DNA from: Pelobates cultripes
Taxonomy: Eukaryota > Chordata > Amphibia > Anura > Pelobatidae
NCBI GenBank assembly: GCA_933207985.1
Contig: OW240921.1
Location: forward strand, 3,070,529-3,134,528
DNA length: 64,000 bases
Direction of reading: 5' to 3'
Position numbers and translations under genes: made by a program. Positions 45,423-57,830 of the stretch are shown piece by piece. Each line of letters begins with the position of its first letter. Position 1 is the stretch's first letter. Below the pieces are notes generated by a model. That model worked only from the letters and a program-made list of their open reading frames with translations. It searched no databases and was not told the DNA's origin.

Positions 45423-45444
45423 CACTACATTTTGAAAGCTATTC

Positions 45445-45450
45445 AATAAA
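45445..45450 (+). terminator. Poly(A) signal of the TIL gene
   Basis: AATAAA 23 bp after the stop codon (45420-45422), followed by a T-rich stretch near 45473. Confidence 0.75.
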
Positions 45451-47050
45451 GAGAAACTATTGACAAAACTGTCCTTTTTATTAGATGTTTGTAATGTCAG
45501 TCTTTAAATATCATATGTGTTTCATCTCTTAGAAAACGATCCTCACATTTAATGCTAGGGCTAGCAATAAGAGAACTGACTCCAAGCCCAGAGCTTTTAA
45601 AAAACAGTAGTTATGGGGCGTAATGATGTATCCTTCGCCATGCGTTCATGTTGAGCGCATAGCGGGCGAACTACTCGAGCCTGCCTCGAGAGACCTTCGA
45701 GAGACATAAGCTGTTAGAGAAACGAGGAGAGTCTGTTTAGAGACATTAAAATACATATACAATCTTTATGAAAAACCTGCACTAAGAACCTGAGAACCTG
45801 CGACATACAAGGCTGGACAGCCTGCCCTGGAACCTGGAAGGCTTGAGAGTGCTGTGAATTAAGAGGGGGAGAAAGGAGGAGGTCTGCGACTTAACATAGT
45901 CTAAATTGAAGATTCACTACACTGGATATAACTTATCTAAAAGGAACCGATTAAGCAATAACCTTTGTGGTTAAAAAGTTACTTTTTATTTTCCTTTTCT
46001 TTATATGGGTTGCAATTACATATTATAGTGATCCTTTAAAATATCTTAAGATTTAAGGGACAAAATAAGTCAATAAAAAAATAGCGGGCTCTCAACTAAC
46101 CTAAGCACATATTGGTTGATTACCAAAATAAGCAGTGTATAGTGTAAGCAAAGAAATTCTATATTTAAACACAAAAAAAAAGGAAAAAAAAATGTCGGGA
46201 TTACTTTTTGATCCATAGAATTGTATCACACCTAGGACTAAAGGTAACATATTACCGGGCCTAAGAATGGCCGGCAAGACTTAACATACCAATGAATAGT
46301 CAGAATACTTGCGAAGGTCGGGGACATGAATGGGACACAACAAAGACGATATGGAAAGCCAAAAGTCAGGGATACCAGAATACAGGGAAGTCAAAACAAA
46401 GCCAAAGTCAATAACCAGAAATAAACATTCAGGAACACGCTCTCGGACAACCACTAAGGGAAACCACGACAGGGCAATGAGGAAAAGTAAAATTGCCTTT
46501 AAATAAGCGTTTTACAAATCTGACTGGCTGAGATCGGCATTTGACCCCAAAACATGCGTGCACGTCTCCTGCGTGACGTCATCAACGTGGGCAGACGTGG
46601 GGCTATAATTTTGTGTGGATCCGCAGCGGCCAGCGGCCATCAACATGTTGCAGGAATCATGTACACAGACGCATGGCCGCTGAGCGCAAACACCGCAAGG
46701 TGAGGATGAATATGTTACAAAAAGGTAGGAAAGAAAAAAAAATCTCTGCAAGCTTGATCACTTGAAGGAAGGGGTGGAGGCGGAGGTAAGAGAGAGGGGA
46801 AGCGATAAAAGTGATAAAAGTAATAAAAGCACAAAAAAAGAGGAAGATTGACAAAACGTAATGGCTTAAAAAAAAGAGATAAAATATAACAAAGAAAGAG
46901 AGAACAGAGAGTAAACAAGAAAAAAAGACATTCAAGTAATTTCTTCTCTTGTCAATCAACGAAAAATACGTCTGAGAAATATAGAAATAAAGAACCCCAA
47001 ATATCACAATATCTATCCTGGAAAAATCTGGGGATGCAGAACAATCAACA
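45451..47050. other. Intergenic, no gene seen
   Basis: Noncoding. 46450-46690 has a GC-richer, LTR-like character (ACGTGGGCAGACGTGG, CAGCGGCCAGCGGCC). The pyrimidine-rich minus frames at 46657-47055 are low-complexity and overlap one another. Confidence 0.45.
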
Positions 47051-47205
47051 GTCACGCCAGACTATTTAAAATCCTGTTTAGTTTCTTTATTCTTGAAAAT
47101 CGAAACAGAGATAACAAAAAATTACAACAAAGAAATTACAATACTAGCTAAAGATGTGAGAAATATGGAAGATAAAGATTTTTGTAACATATTCATCCTC
47201 ACCTT
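46697..47205. repeat. 27-bp perfect inverted repeat pair
   Basis: 46697-46723 (AAGGTGAGGATGAATATG...) and 47179-47205 are exact reverse complements 455 bp apart. They contain TGTTAC/GTAACA, but no element type is established. Confidence 0.7.
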
Positions 47206-47640
47206 AGAGATGAAAGTCAAGATCTAAGAAGGAAATGAGAAACAACAAATAAAACAAATAAACATCTTGGAAAATAGACGAGCAGATATAGAAGACAATT
47301 CAAGACATTGTAAATTACCAATAAAAATGTCTCAGAAGAAATTACACAGACAAACTATTGGAATTTTTAGAAGATTTCCTTAAAGATATAGGAGTTGAAA
47401 TAGATTTAAAAAAACATTCTTTGAAAGATATCATAGACTTGAAAAGCCAAATGAAATGACGAAAGATATCCCAAGGGATATCTTGGGATATCTTTCTTAA
47501 TGAAGCAAAATATCCTCAATACATCAAGAAACCCGAAAGAAGGAAAATATAAACTTTTTCCAAGATATATACCATAAATGAAAAAGACGAAGATCCTTTT
47601 ATCCAGTTATGAACATCTTAAGAAAACATAACTAGAATTG
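47050..47640 (+). pseudogene. Degenerate Tx1/L1 ORF1-like fragment
   Basis: Pieces of an ORF1-type coiled coil and RRM region can be read across several frames (ENRRADIEDNS, then KDIIDLK, then KYPQYIKKP). No frame is open for long. A 14-bp-arm palindrome (47462-47475/47482-47495) lies inside. Confidence 0.45.
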
Positions 47641-47729
47641 AGTGAACCCGGTCTGTAAACTTTGGGTTTGTACCGAACATTAAGTTTTTTGAACCCCGGA
47701 CCCGAACACGGACATATCACTGTATTACA

Positions 47730-47930
47730 TTGAGAAGACACAGTGTCCATAGGAAAGCATTGTGAATGCGCATACAGCTGAAGAGGAGGAGAAGAGGGAG
47801 GAGAGGAGGAGGAGAGCTCCCCGCCCAGCGCTGGAGAAAGAGGTAGAGCCCAGCGGGAGGGTTCCCTGAGGGTGGAGCACCCTCAGGGCACTATAGTGCC
47901 AGGAAAACGAGTTGGTGCTTGTAGTTGTTT
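47730..47930. repeat. GGA-rich repeat with MITE-like phrase
   Basis: An AGGAGG-rich stretch followed by CCTGAGGGTGGAGCACCCTCAGGG, a clean hairpin at about 47858-47890, then CACTATAGTGCCAGG, typical of a short terminal element. Boundaries are unclear. Confidence 0.35.
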
Positions 47931-47939
47931 CCATCTGTG

Positions 47940-50900
47940 GGCGATGGTGATTTTTGTTGCTGTTAGGTACTTTTTTAGGACGCAGTGTAGGGAATATATG
48001 GAGTGAAAAGCATTCTGGTCTAAATTGGTTAATAACTTCCAATGCTTCCCTGAAAAATTTGTTTATATCCTCCAACAATTTAATAATACTCTGGCAATGC
48101 CAAAAAATATGGTATAAAGATCCTTCCTGTTTTATACATCGCCAACAAATATTACTCGTCCCTGGGTCCGTTACAATCCCTTTCCCATTTTAGCATATAT
48201 TTTTGTTTCTTAGGTTTCCCTTTTATCAGTAGAGTATTATAACAAAAAGATAGTGCTTTAATGTTAGATATTTTCCCCATACATTTGAGAACAAACAGTG
48301 CTAGTGAGTGGGTTTCTTTAATTTTATTTGTTTGTAAAATATTTCTAATCCGTAGATATGTGAACATTTCTCTAGGTTGTAGAGAATATTCTTTAACCAG
48401 TTCAGGAGATGATTTAAAACCTGAGCCATTATATAGTATGTGTCATACACCTAGTTGTACCCAGAGTTCCAACTGCAGGTCCTATGTAAAAACAGTCAGA
48501 GTCTGCAGAGGTGCAGCACATAATAAGTCTTTCCCTAACAAAAGTTTGAGAGTGGACTCTCTCCATATATGCAGTAGAGTTTCTGTAGTTGGAAATATGT
48601 CTATTGCCTTTGCTGTGTTCCCTGACCATAATGCATAGGGTAATGTGCCTTGTGGAAAACATGTGCTTTCTAGTGTCAGCCACAGCGGGAAAACCCTTTC
48701 TAGCGTCGAGAGGCCTTGAGTGAGTAATGTAGCCTTGTAGTAAATTTTGACATTTGGGACACCTAGACCATCTTTTGGCAAATGGGAGCCATAGCTGATC
48801 TTGAGCAATTCGTGGGGGTTTTCTTTTCCAGATATGGGCATTGATAAGTAGTTGAAACTTTTGTAGTATGGTATTTGGAAGGGTAATCGGCAGTATGCGG
48901 AAGAGATCTAGAATATGAGGCAGCATCATCATTTTTATTGTTTGTATACGGCCCAACCAAGATATTTCTTTATTTTCCCATATTTTAAGTTGGTGATCTA
49001 ATTTGTTTATTAGTGGTAGATGGTTTTCTTTTATTATCAATGTTTGTGTTATGGGAAGTTTAATACCTAAATTAGATATGGACGTTTTTCGCCAGTCAAA
49101 TGGGTAAGTGAATTTTAAACATTGTATGGTAGATGTTGAAAGCCCTAATGCCTGTGCCTGGGATTTTTTGGAGTTATTTTTATAATCTGACATTTGGCCA
49201 CATCTTTCAAGTGCAAACATTAATTGTGGTAATGAGGATTCTGAATTGGACAAAAATAATAAGATATCATCAGCAAAAAGAGCAATTTTGGATTCTCCTG
49301 TCGGCGTATTTAAGCCTTTAATTTAATGTATCTCACTAGGGGTTCCATGCACAAGATGAAAATTAATGGGGATGGGGGGCATCCTTGTCTGGATCCGTTT
49401 GTAATTTGAAATGATCTCGACAGGAGTCCAGAATTCTATATTTTGGCTATGGGACTGGAGTATAGAGCCATTATATTGCCCAAAAAAGCTAGAGGGAACC
49501 CCATTCTTAACATTACTTCCTGCATATATGTCATATTTAATCTATCAAACACTTTCTCCGCATCCCAGGCTAATAATAAACCTTTTGTTTACTGACTTGT
49601 GCCCAGGTGGTTAAAATTTAAAAATTACAGGTATTGTCCCTGGGTTGTCTTGACGGGACAAATCCTGTTTGCTCAGGTAAAATCAGGTCTATTAACATAG
49701 GTTTTATTTGTGTAGCCAACATTTTTGCATATAATTTTATATCTGTGTTTAGTAAGGAAATATGTCTTAAATTGGCACACTCATTGGGCGGTTTGCCTGG
49801 TTTGGGTAGGGTAATTATGTGGAGCAAAAGCATTTCTTCCGGTATTGACCCAGAGTCATTAAAATAATTAAATAAGTTTGTGAGGTATGGTGTGAGTTGA
49901 GCTTCAAGATTATGTAAAAGCTATTTGGAAACCCATCTGGGCCTGGTGCTTTATTTTTGGTAAGTGTATAAATCGCTTTCCTTACTTCATCTTCAGAAAA
50001 TTCAACAGTAAGAACTTTGCATTGTTGGCTATTTAATCTGGGCAAATTTATTTCGTTGAGAAATGTATTTATTTCATCCTTTGAGAGCTGATGCGTATTT
50101 TTGTCAAGTCTTAAGTTATATAGTGTGTGATAAAAGGAGGCCAATTCCTCTACTACATCTTTTGTATTATATAATTTGATGCCCTTTGAATCTATTAAAA
50201 TTGGTATTTTGGTCTGTAAGTATTAGGACTTTAATTTACTTGCTAGTACTTTACTAGCTTTGTTACCCTGCATATATTGTGTTTGTCTAAGTTTCCTTAA
50301 TTATCTCTCCCTTTTATTTAAAGACATCGCCTGTAGCTCCTGCTTGATTTTATCTATCTGCTTTGTTAGTATTTTAGAGGGGTTCAGTTTATTTGTTTTA
50401 TCTAATTCGCTGAGTTTATTTAGGAGACTTTCTTTGTCTACAGATAGCTTTCTTTTATGGATTGAGTCTACTTGAATGAGTAAACCTCTCAAGACCGCCT
50501 TACGTGTCATCACTTTATTCCAATGCTTAAAGTATCATGAAGATGGTCATTAAAAAATGACCAATTGCCGTGCTTAATTTAGTGACTAGGTTTGTTTAGT
50601 TTAAGAGGGATTCATTGAGGCGCCATGTACTTCTGCCTCTTGCTGCGAATTGGGCTCTAAAAGTGATGGCAGCCGATGCATGATCAGACCATACCCTATT
50701 TCCAATTTTTATCTCAAAATCATTCATTAGAGTTAGTTTATCCACATATCTATTTGAGAGTAGGTGCTATGTACGTTTGAGAAAAAAGTGTAGCTTTGTC
50801 GTTTGGGTATAAGCTACGCCATGTTTCGTCCAGATCATGTGAATTAATTAGTTTAGAAAATGTAGAACTTATGAGGGTGGCCTGTTGTAACGGTTGTTTT

Positions 50901-51366
50901 CCTTTACTCCTCTTTATATCCATATTTGGGTCCAATGTACAATTGAAATCCTCACATATTATAGTGAGACCCTTACGATTTTAGAAAATGCTCTACTCAA
51001 AAAGGAAATTTGTGAATTATTAGGGACCTATATCGAAGCAACTGTTAATTTTATTCTGTTTAAACTCCTTATCTACCTAACTTATCCATATATATTATGT
51101 CCTGTTTAAATATCCAGTCCTCATGGAACATTAAAGAAACCCTATTTGATTTATGAGTTGAAAAAGCATGGTAAATTTGTGCGTATCTAATAGGTTTAAA
51201 ATGGGGAGGGTTCCGTACACAAAGATGCATTTTTTGCAAGCATATTATTGATGCTTTAGAATTATTTATCTCCTGTAATGCTACTCATCTTTTAAATGGG
51301 CTGTTCGGCCCATTGACATTCATAGGCAGACACTTAACATATTGAGCCATATTTTAGGAATAGATA
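47940..51366 (-). pseudogene. Tx1 ORF2 (EN-RT), many stops
   Basis: Minus frames in order: the EN start near 51340 (VNGPNSP, LQKMHL), EN middle (50935-50750), KNKAPGPDGFPNSFY (50144-49815), ITLPKPGKPPNECANLRHI (49833-49618), an RT region near 49260 with an FADD-type motif in the reverse-strand text, then KTSISNLGIKLP, ISWLGRIQTIKM (49253-48429), and a C-terminal CCHC-like knuckle CWRC...H...C near 48145. Multiple stops and frameshifts make it inactive. Confidence 0.85.
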
Positions 51367-51371
51367 TTATC

Positions 51372-52361
51372 TGTAAAGGGTCCTGTTATCCTTGTAGTAC
51401 CGATCCTTGCAGCTTCTCCTGAACTCCCAGCAGAATAATAATGAAGTAGTGATTATAGCTCCCAATTCCCCCAAACATGAGTTGAGACTTCATGAAGGGG
51501 TAAAAAAATCTGATTTATTGATGGCCAAACTCAGCCTTTTATGATGGGCTCTCAGCAAGGAAACTCCCACAGGGGACCTTATGGGACACTGTGACAAAAT
51601 ATACAGAACCAATCAGTTTACAGTACAATTATCAAACACACCCAGAGTAACAGTGCAACCCCTCCTCTCTGTCCTGGAGATAATTAACTTAAGTGCTTGG
51701 ATAGAACCTAATTATCTCCAGGTAGAGAAAAACATTTACATTTTTTACATTTGGACCAAACTGCATTAAACTCCATAACTTATATTTTGCCGAACGTAGT
51801 CTCCAGGTTCCACATAGGGATCTGAGTGCACAAGATAGACAAATAGCGTTCAGATCCCTCAAACACAGTTCTCAATATCGTTGAAAAAAAGTTTTTAGTT
51901 CACCGGTTGTTCGGGCAATTGAATCCGAAAAGAGTTCCTTAACTGCAGCTACCTGGGGTCGGTCTACCTCGTATAGTAGCAAAGTCCCGAACGGTAAGGT
52001 GTTCATGAGTTATTAAACGAATGGACGGGGACTTGGTACACTTCTGCGGTGTGCGGCTAAATAAGTGTCCGAAAACAGTTCCAGAGGGTCGACAACCATC
52101 TACCGCTGAGCATTTGACGATTTTAAAATGGTGACCGCCATGTGTTCGGCAAACGAACGCAGACCACCAAGCCTTTCCTCAATTACCTTGCGGTTAACCA
52201 CAAGGTCTGAGTGGTAGATGAGTTGCATACGACCCTGGTGGGAGGTCGGGTGGTTCTGGAGTTTGTTCAGCTCTTTTACAAATACACGAAATAGCCAAAC
52301 ACATGAATATATAGACGAAATGCTGTTTCCCTGAGTGTGTCCAAACAGGGGTTTCATTACA
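51372..52361 (-). mobile_element. Solo LTR, 990 bp
   Basis: TGTAA...TTACA ends and 5-bp duplications ttatc (51367-51371, 52362-52366). It shares the GCGGTTAACC(A/G)C-type phrase and general layout with the LTR family at 1370 and 34684. Minus orientation is inferred from that similarity. Confidence 0.88.
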
Positions 52362-52366
52362 TTATC

Positions 52367-53565
52367 TTTAACCTATAATTGCCTGGTATGTTATATAGGT
52401 GTAGGTTCTTTTATGATTGGTTTTAAAAAAGAATTTTAAACTTTTTTTACTACAAAAATTTATTGTCACCATAGGTATAATAAGGAATCTATTAAGGACA
52501 AAAAAAAAGGGATTTTTAAAATGGGGACAAAAATAAACGTAAGAATAAAATCTAAAAAATCTATATACATAAATTCTCAAATTTGAGAATATGTTGTGGG
52601 TCGCAATGGGAAACTTCCCACTGAGCGTCCCTTCGAGGGGTCATGTGGAACGGTCCCGTTCCTGAGCCTTAATCTATATTAACATTGCTGCTAATTGCAT
52701 TTAACATCTCTTACTCCTATCATCTTAAGCTTTACACTTTTGTAATATTGTACAGGGAGTTATAACCTCGCTTACTTATTAGTTATTTAATTATTAATTT
52801 AATAAGAGGCACTTATGGTCATATCTATTTTAGTGCATTCAGTATTATACCCTTTCTACTGCTGATTAAAGATGTACAGCGCTATCAACTGTCTACAACT
52901 TCATCTTACAGATATGTAAATCATTAATATATTAAAATTATCTCCCAGTGCAACGTTAGTCAGAAAATAGCCCCTGGTGCAACATGATACCTTGTCAGCT
53001 TTAAAGTATTGCAACATACAGAAACCGAAAAATTAATCTGTAAAACTTCAAATAAATAAACTCCTGGTGTAACATGTTACCTTGTCAGTTTTGCTACATT
53101 GCAGCATATAAAGTAAAAATAGATAAACTATGAGTTTACAAGTTTAGTAAGCTCTAGTTGCAACCTATTACTTTATCAATTTTGCATCATTACATTTTAT
53201 AGGGACAAATTCATTAAACTATGGATTTGCAGGAATATAATCCCCTAATGCAACGTGTTACCTTATCACCTATGCTACATTCCCATTTACAAATACAAAT
53301 TCATTCATTAGGGCATAGATTTATTAGCAAATAAAACGATACAGCTGATTTAACTCTGCTTTGCTTTATAGATCTAATTAACTGTAATTAAGGGGGGCTC
53401 TTCTCCCTCAAATACAGCATAACACCACCAATTCATTCTTCAATTATTCAATTACTCAATTGCTCAGTCACTCAGTTGCTCAAAGTTGCGTTAAATTATA
53501 TCAATTATTAGTTATCAGTATTAATATTAAATTAACTATATCAGCATATTATGTCTGCTTATATT

Positions 53566-53615
<50 letters not shown>

Positions 53616-53763
53616 AATACTGCAAGGAAGCAACTAGTTTAAACCTAATATGTCAATCTACCAGCCTTATCGACCTTTAGTCCCCGTTAGTCCCAGGGTC
53701 TGCCTTGTCGTGTGGAATCCCCTGCAACAGTGTTGTAAAGTAGAGATGCCAGTAGGGTTGGCA
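52367..53763. other. Unassigned AT-rich stretch within the Tx1 copy
   Basis: No gene. CAACATG/CAACGTGTTACCTTATCA-like phrases recur about every 110-130 bp from 52950 to 53280, suggesting a decayed tandem repeat. An (AG)n run lies at 53571-53613. Confidence 0.5.
53571..53613. repeat. (AG)n microsatellite
   Basis: About 21 AG units, uninterrupted. Confidence 0.95.
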
Positions 53764-53898
53764 AAATTACCAATAAGCATAGGCTCACAGAAACTGTCTT
53801 AGTACGAGCTTATTGAACTATAATGATGCTTAAGTAAACAGATAATAGCAACAGCACACAGTCAGGAAATGTAAGCATTATTTCTTTTGTAGTTATTG

Positions 53899-54830
53899 CT
53901 AAGGGGTTTTCCGAGGGGTCTCCTCCACCATTATCCATTGTGGCCGCATCGTTTTAGGGAAAGACTCGGGTACACTTGATGTTGTTCCGGATTCTCCAGC
54001 TTCTTGAGCTTCTTGAGCAGTCTCTATACCCCACTCCTTTAAAGTGACCAGTCCTCCTTTTAGGTCATTGATGGCAGTCAGCTTATTGTTATTCCAAACC
54101 AGCAGCTTTGTCAGGAAACCCCAGTGGTAAGCCATTTTATGGTCACGTTGTAGTTCTTTGGTAATGTGTGAAAATCCTCTTCGTCTGGCCATAGTTAAAG
54201 TTGCTAAGTCTGTAAATAGCTGTATCCCGCTGTAGGGTGGTGGTAGAGTTTGGGCTGATCTTGTCGCTTTAAGAAGTGCCTCTTTAGAGTTATAGTGGTG
54301 AAATCGAACTATAATGTCCCTCAGAATGTCTGCTGTAAGGTGACGTGGTCTCGGCAGACGGTGTGCTCTGTCCCATTCCCATAGGTTATCATTTAAAGAT
54401 GGTACCAGCACGGAGCACATAGTCATTATGTGAGTCTGAATTTGATCACCTGTTACAGACTCAGCTACACCACGGAACCTAATATTGTTTCAGCGGGACC
54501 TATCTTCGACATCTGCCATTTTATGCCAAAGGTTTGTGTTCTCCTCCTCAAGTTTCTGGAGTTTATCCACCACCTCATTATGCCCAGTGCGTAGGTTTTC
54601 TCCAAGCGGTCGGCACGATCTCCTAATTCTGCCAATTCTCAATGTAGAGTTTAAGTAATGGTAGTGAAGTCCTCTCGGATAGAAATCCTCAGGTCCTGAA
54701 GTATTTGCTTCAGGTATTCTTTAGTCACCTGCCCATTCCCCATGCTGCTTTGTGACAGGTCTGCTTCTATTTGACCCTCCGTCTTAGTCCTGGGAGGGTA
54801 ATCTTGATTGAGCGTCTACTTGGGTCTGTT
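53899..54830 (-). pseudogene. Tx1 ORF1, minus strand
   Basis: The frame 54426-53899 keeps WDRAHRLPRPRHL, IIVRFHHYNSKEALL, IQLFTDL and MAYHWGFLTKLLVWN, the RRM and C-terminal domain of an L1-type ORF1p. The N-terminal coiled-coil half (to about 54830) is in other frames with stops. Closely related to 60596-61512. Confidence 0.85.
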
Positions 54831-55099
54831 TTTGACGCTCCCTTTTACTATAATGAGCTGTATCTGTCAGCTTTGTTTGTTTAACCAAAGAAATAACAGA
54901 GCTACATTTGATAACCTCCGGAGCATCAGCGTTTCATAAGCATTTTCATAAATCTCTAGTTTTTTCACTGAAAGCACTGAAGCAGTAAATGATATTCTAG
55001 CTTATTGCGGCTCTCACAGAACGGAGCTCTCACTCCATGCGTCCGTTGGTGTCGGAAGTCTAACACCCCCCACCGCCATCAGGTTTTTTTAAAAAAGGC

Positions 55100-55607
55100 T
55101 CTAGGAGCTCTCACTCCATGCGTCCGTGGTGCCGGAAGTCAAACACACCCCTCACCGACATTAGGTTTTTAAAACTGTCCATCTCCACCAGACGGAATGG
55201 CAGCATTTTAAAGGCCACAAATTTTGAAATGCTGGCATTCAGGGCCAGGGATCGCGGGTGGCTAGGGGGATTCTTCCGGTTTCTCTCCAGTGTTTGGGAG
55301 ATGAGAGCTGAATGCTTCCATGGGACAGTGTGGAGATGCTTGGGGACGGTGGCGGACGTGGTGGTGTTGCTGCCACATCCTCTGTTTGCAGGGTGGCAGG
55401 TGCCACTGTGACTCCAGAGGTGGAGGAAGAGGCCGAGACAGCAGCAGAAGAGAAAGCAGGAGGAGCCTGAGACCTTTCTTGGTTTTTGAGGTGCTTACTC
55501 CACTGCAGCTCGTGCTTTGCATGTAGATGCCTGGTCATGCAGGTTGTGCTCAGGTTTAGCACATTTATGCCTCGCTTCAAGCTCTGATTGCACAGCGTGC
55601 AAACCAC
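55100..55607 (-). pseudogene. hAT transposase fragment with second half of a BED zinc finger
   Basis: The frame 55607-55239 begins VCTLCNQSLKRG, then TTCMTRHLHAKHELQW. This gives the C-x2-C ... H-x3/4-H part of a BED finger, followed by a Ser/Ala/Pro-rich linker. Further on (to about 55100) FRLVEMDSFKNLM-like residues recall the dimerisation region of ZBED/hAT transposases but out of frame. A 90-bp part of the linker is absent in the inverted copy at 59903. Confidence 0.7.
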
Positions 55608-56260
55608 TATGTACGTAGTGGGTATTGGATAGCATTCCCTTCATCCACCATAAACATAACTTACCCCTTCAAATAACGACAAATAACGACAACTTCGTGG
55701 AAAAAACAGGCCACAGCATTTATTACACAACCAAATACTGTATAACTCCTTTAACATATAGTTAAACAGTAACCGAAGAAATCGTCCTTGCCAATCTAAG
55801 TCCTTCTTCCCAAAGGCTCTCATCTCCCCCCCTCGGCATAATAAGGACATTTTCCTTTTCAGGGCTCCCTTCCTTCCGGTTTTCCGCTCACTGGGGCCCA
55901 ACCATAAGGCTCCCCACCGGTCGACTTACAATCCGGTGGGGACAAGTCCAACCTGGTACCTCCTCCAGGTTCACCATAAGAGACAGGGGGAGGATGAGAC
56001 CCGGCCATCTACCAAACCATCCCTTATTTGGCAAGGACATGCCCCCGCCTCACTGTGACAACCCCCCGGGTCAAAAGCAGCAAAGCGAGGGTGGGCGGGA
56101 AACTTGTTGCTGGCCCGGCTCCTAAGTGGCACTGAGGTCAGTCTAATTTGTCCCACCCACTTCCTCCCATCTCACACTTCCACACATAGCACATAGCCAA
56201 TCATGCATCATCCATCTCACACTCATACATGTGCCCCTGTTCGCTAAGCTGTGCACTCTT
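55608..56260. mobile_element. ~650-bp insertion splitting the BED finger
   Basis: The first half of the finger (WQFFRQCADDK) is at about 56310-56265 and the second half (VCTLC) at 55604. Fused, they fit a normal BED spacing, so the intervening sequence is an intron or an insertion. GGCACTGAGGTCAG near 56127 is not a clear acceptor. No target duplication was found. Confidence 0.4.
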
Positions 56261-56571
56261 CCTGGGGCCTTGTCGTCAGCACATTGTCTGAAGAACTGCC
56301 ATGCCAGGGAACTCCTTGGAGCTGGCTTTGGTGTGCTCGGTCCCTGGGTGTGGTGGGCAGTAGCAGGCGTACCGTCTAGGGGATGGCTGCTCCGCTTTTG
56401 CACCCTGCTCCCTCTAATGCTGTGCTGGTGCCTCTGTGCGACCACTGCCTTTTCCTCCAAACTGCAAACGTCACTTGCATGACCTTCATTCCATGTGGGG
56501 TCTAGGACCTCATCATCCTCCACATCATCTTCCACCCACTCCTCAACCCTGCCCTCCTTGCCGGTCTGCAT
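56143..56571 (-). pseudogene. hAT transposase N-terminal region
   Basis: 142-codon frame: acidic start (EEWVEDDVEDDEVLDPTW), then SSLAWQFFRQCADDK, the first aromatic part of a BED finger. Downstream residues run into the insertion and are probably not transposase. Confidence 0.5.
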
Positions 56572-56589
56572 AAAATCAATTTATTTTTG

Positions 56590-57830
56590 GTGCTAAATAG
56601 TACACTGCATAAAGCCACAAAGTTTTTTGTTTTTAAATCCAAGCTTTGTGTCACCAGATCTAAGTGGTGGCACTGGTCACCGTATCCACTGTTAGCGTAA
56701 CACACCCACTTTAAGGACACTGACTGCTATTCAATCTATAACAGTGAAAAAAGTTTTTTGTTTTTAAATCCAAGCTATTGTGACACCAGATCTAAGTGGT
56801 GGCACTGGTCACCGATCCACTGTTAGCGAACACACCCGCTTTAAGGACACTGACTGCTATTCAATCTATAACAGTGAAAAAAGTTTTTGTTTTAAATCCA
56901 AGCTTGTGACACCAGATCTAAGTGGTACTGGTCACCGCGGTCCACTGTTAGCGTAACACACCCGCTTTAAGATAACTAACTGCTATTCAATCTATAACAG
57001 TGAAAAAAGTTTTTGTTTTTAAATCCAAGCTATTGTGACACCAGATATAAGTGGTGGCACTGGTCACCGTGATCCACTGTTAGCGAACACACCGCTTTAA
57101 GGACACTGACTGCTATTCACCTATACAGTGAAAAAGTTTTTGTTTTAAATCCAAGCTATTGTGGCCACCAGATCTAAGTGGTGGCACTGGTCACCAGATT
57201 CACTGTTAGCGTGAATACACCCGCTTTAAGGACACTGACTGCTATTCAATCTATAACAGTGAAAAAAGTTTTTTTGTTTTAAATCCAAGCTATTGTGTCA
57301 CCAGATCTATGTGGTGGCACTGGTCACCGTATCCACTGTTAGCGTAACACACCCGCTTTAAGGACACTGACTGCTATTCAATCTATAACAGTGAAAAAAG
57401 GGTTTTTTGTTTTAATCCAAGCTATTGTGACACCAGATCTAAGTGGTGGCACTGGTCACCGTATCCACTGTTAGCGTAACACACCCGCTTTAAGGACACT
57501 GACTGCTATTCAGTCTATAACAGTGAAAAAAGTTTTGTTTTTAAATCCAAGCTATTGTGACACCAGATGTAATTGGTGGCACTGACTGGGGAAATGGGCA
57601 CAGTATGCACTGTGAGCCTGACACAGAAGCTGGCAGCAGTGGCAGACAACTGACTGCTATTCAATCTATAACAGTGAAAAAAGTTTTTTGTTTTTAAATC
57701 CAAGCTATTGTGACACCATATGTAAGTGGTGGCACTGACTGGGGAAATGGGCACAGTATGCACTGTGAGCCTGACACAGAAGCTGGCAGCAGTGGCAGAC
57801 AACTAAGTGCAATTACATTACATAGAAATT
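56590..57830. repeat. Tandem array, 126-134-bp unit, about 9 copies
   Basis: The phrase AAGCTATTGTGACACCAGA recurs at 56641, 56772, 56900, 57027, 57153, 57287, 57419, 57549 and 57702. Units are 80-95% alike by eye. The last two, 153 bp apart, carry a variant middle (GACTGGGGAAATGGGCACAG). It lies between the hAT end and its transposase frames. Confidence 0.92.

Larger units (their letters stand above)
47935..55000 (-). mobile_element. Tx1-type LINE, minus strand, decayed
   Basis: ORF1 lies at 54830-53899, ORF2 EN at 51366-50750, RT at 50144-49200 and C-terminal parts to 47940, all on the minus strand. It is a different subfamily from the 14779 element. A solo LTR (51372-52361) is inserted in or near the EN start. 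The inverted copy at 60420-64000 lacks the counterpart of 51203-53763. Confidence 0.88.

Noticed and set aside
46512..47055. Hydrophobic minus-strand frames resembling a membrane protein
   Set aside because: Low-complexity pyrimidine-rich sequence; frames overlap, no start context and no conserved motif.
56590..57830. CRISPR-like regular repeats
   Set aside because: Units are contiguous 130-bp tandem repeats without unique spacers, in a eukaryotic transposon.
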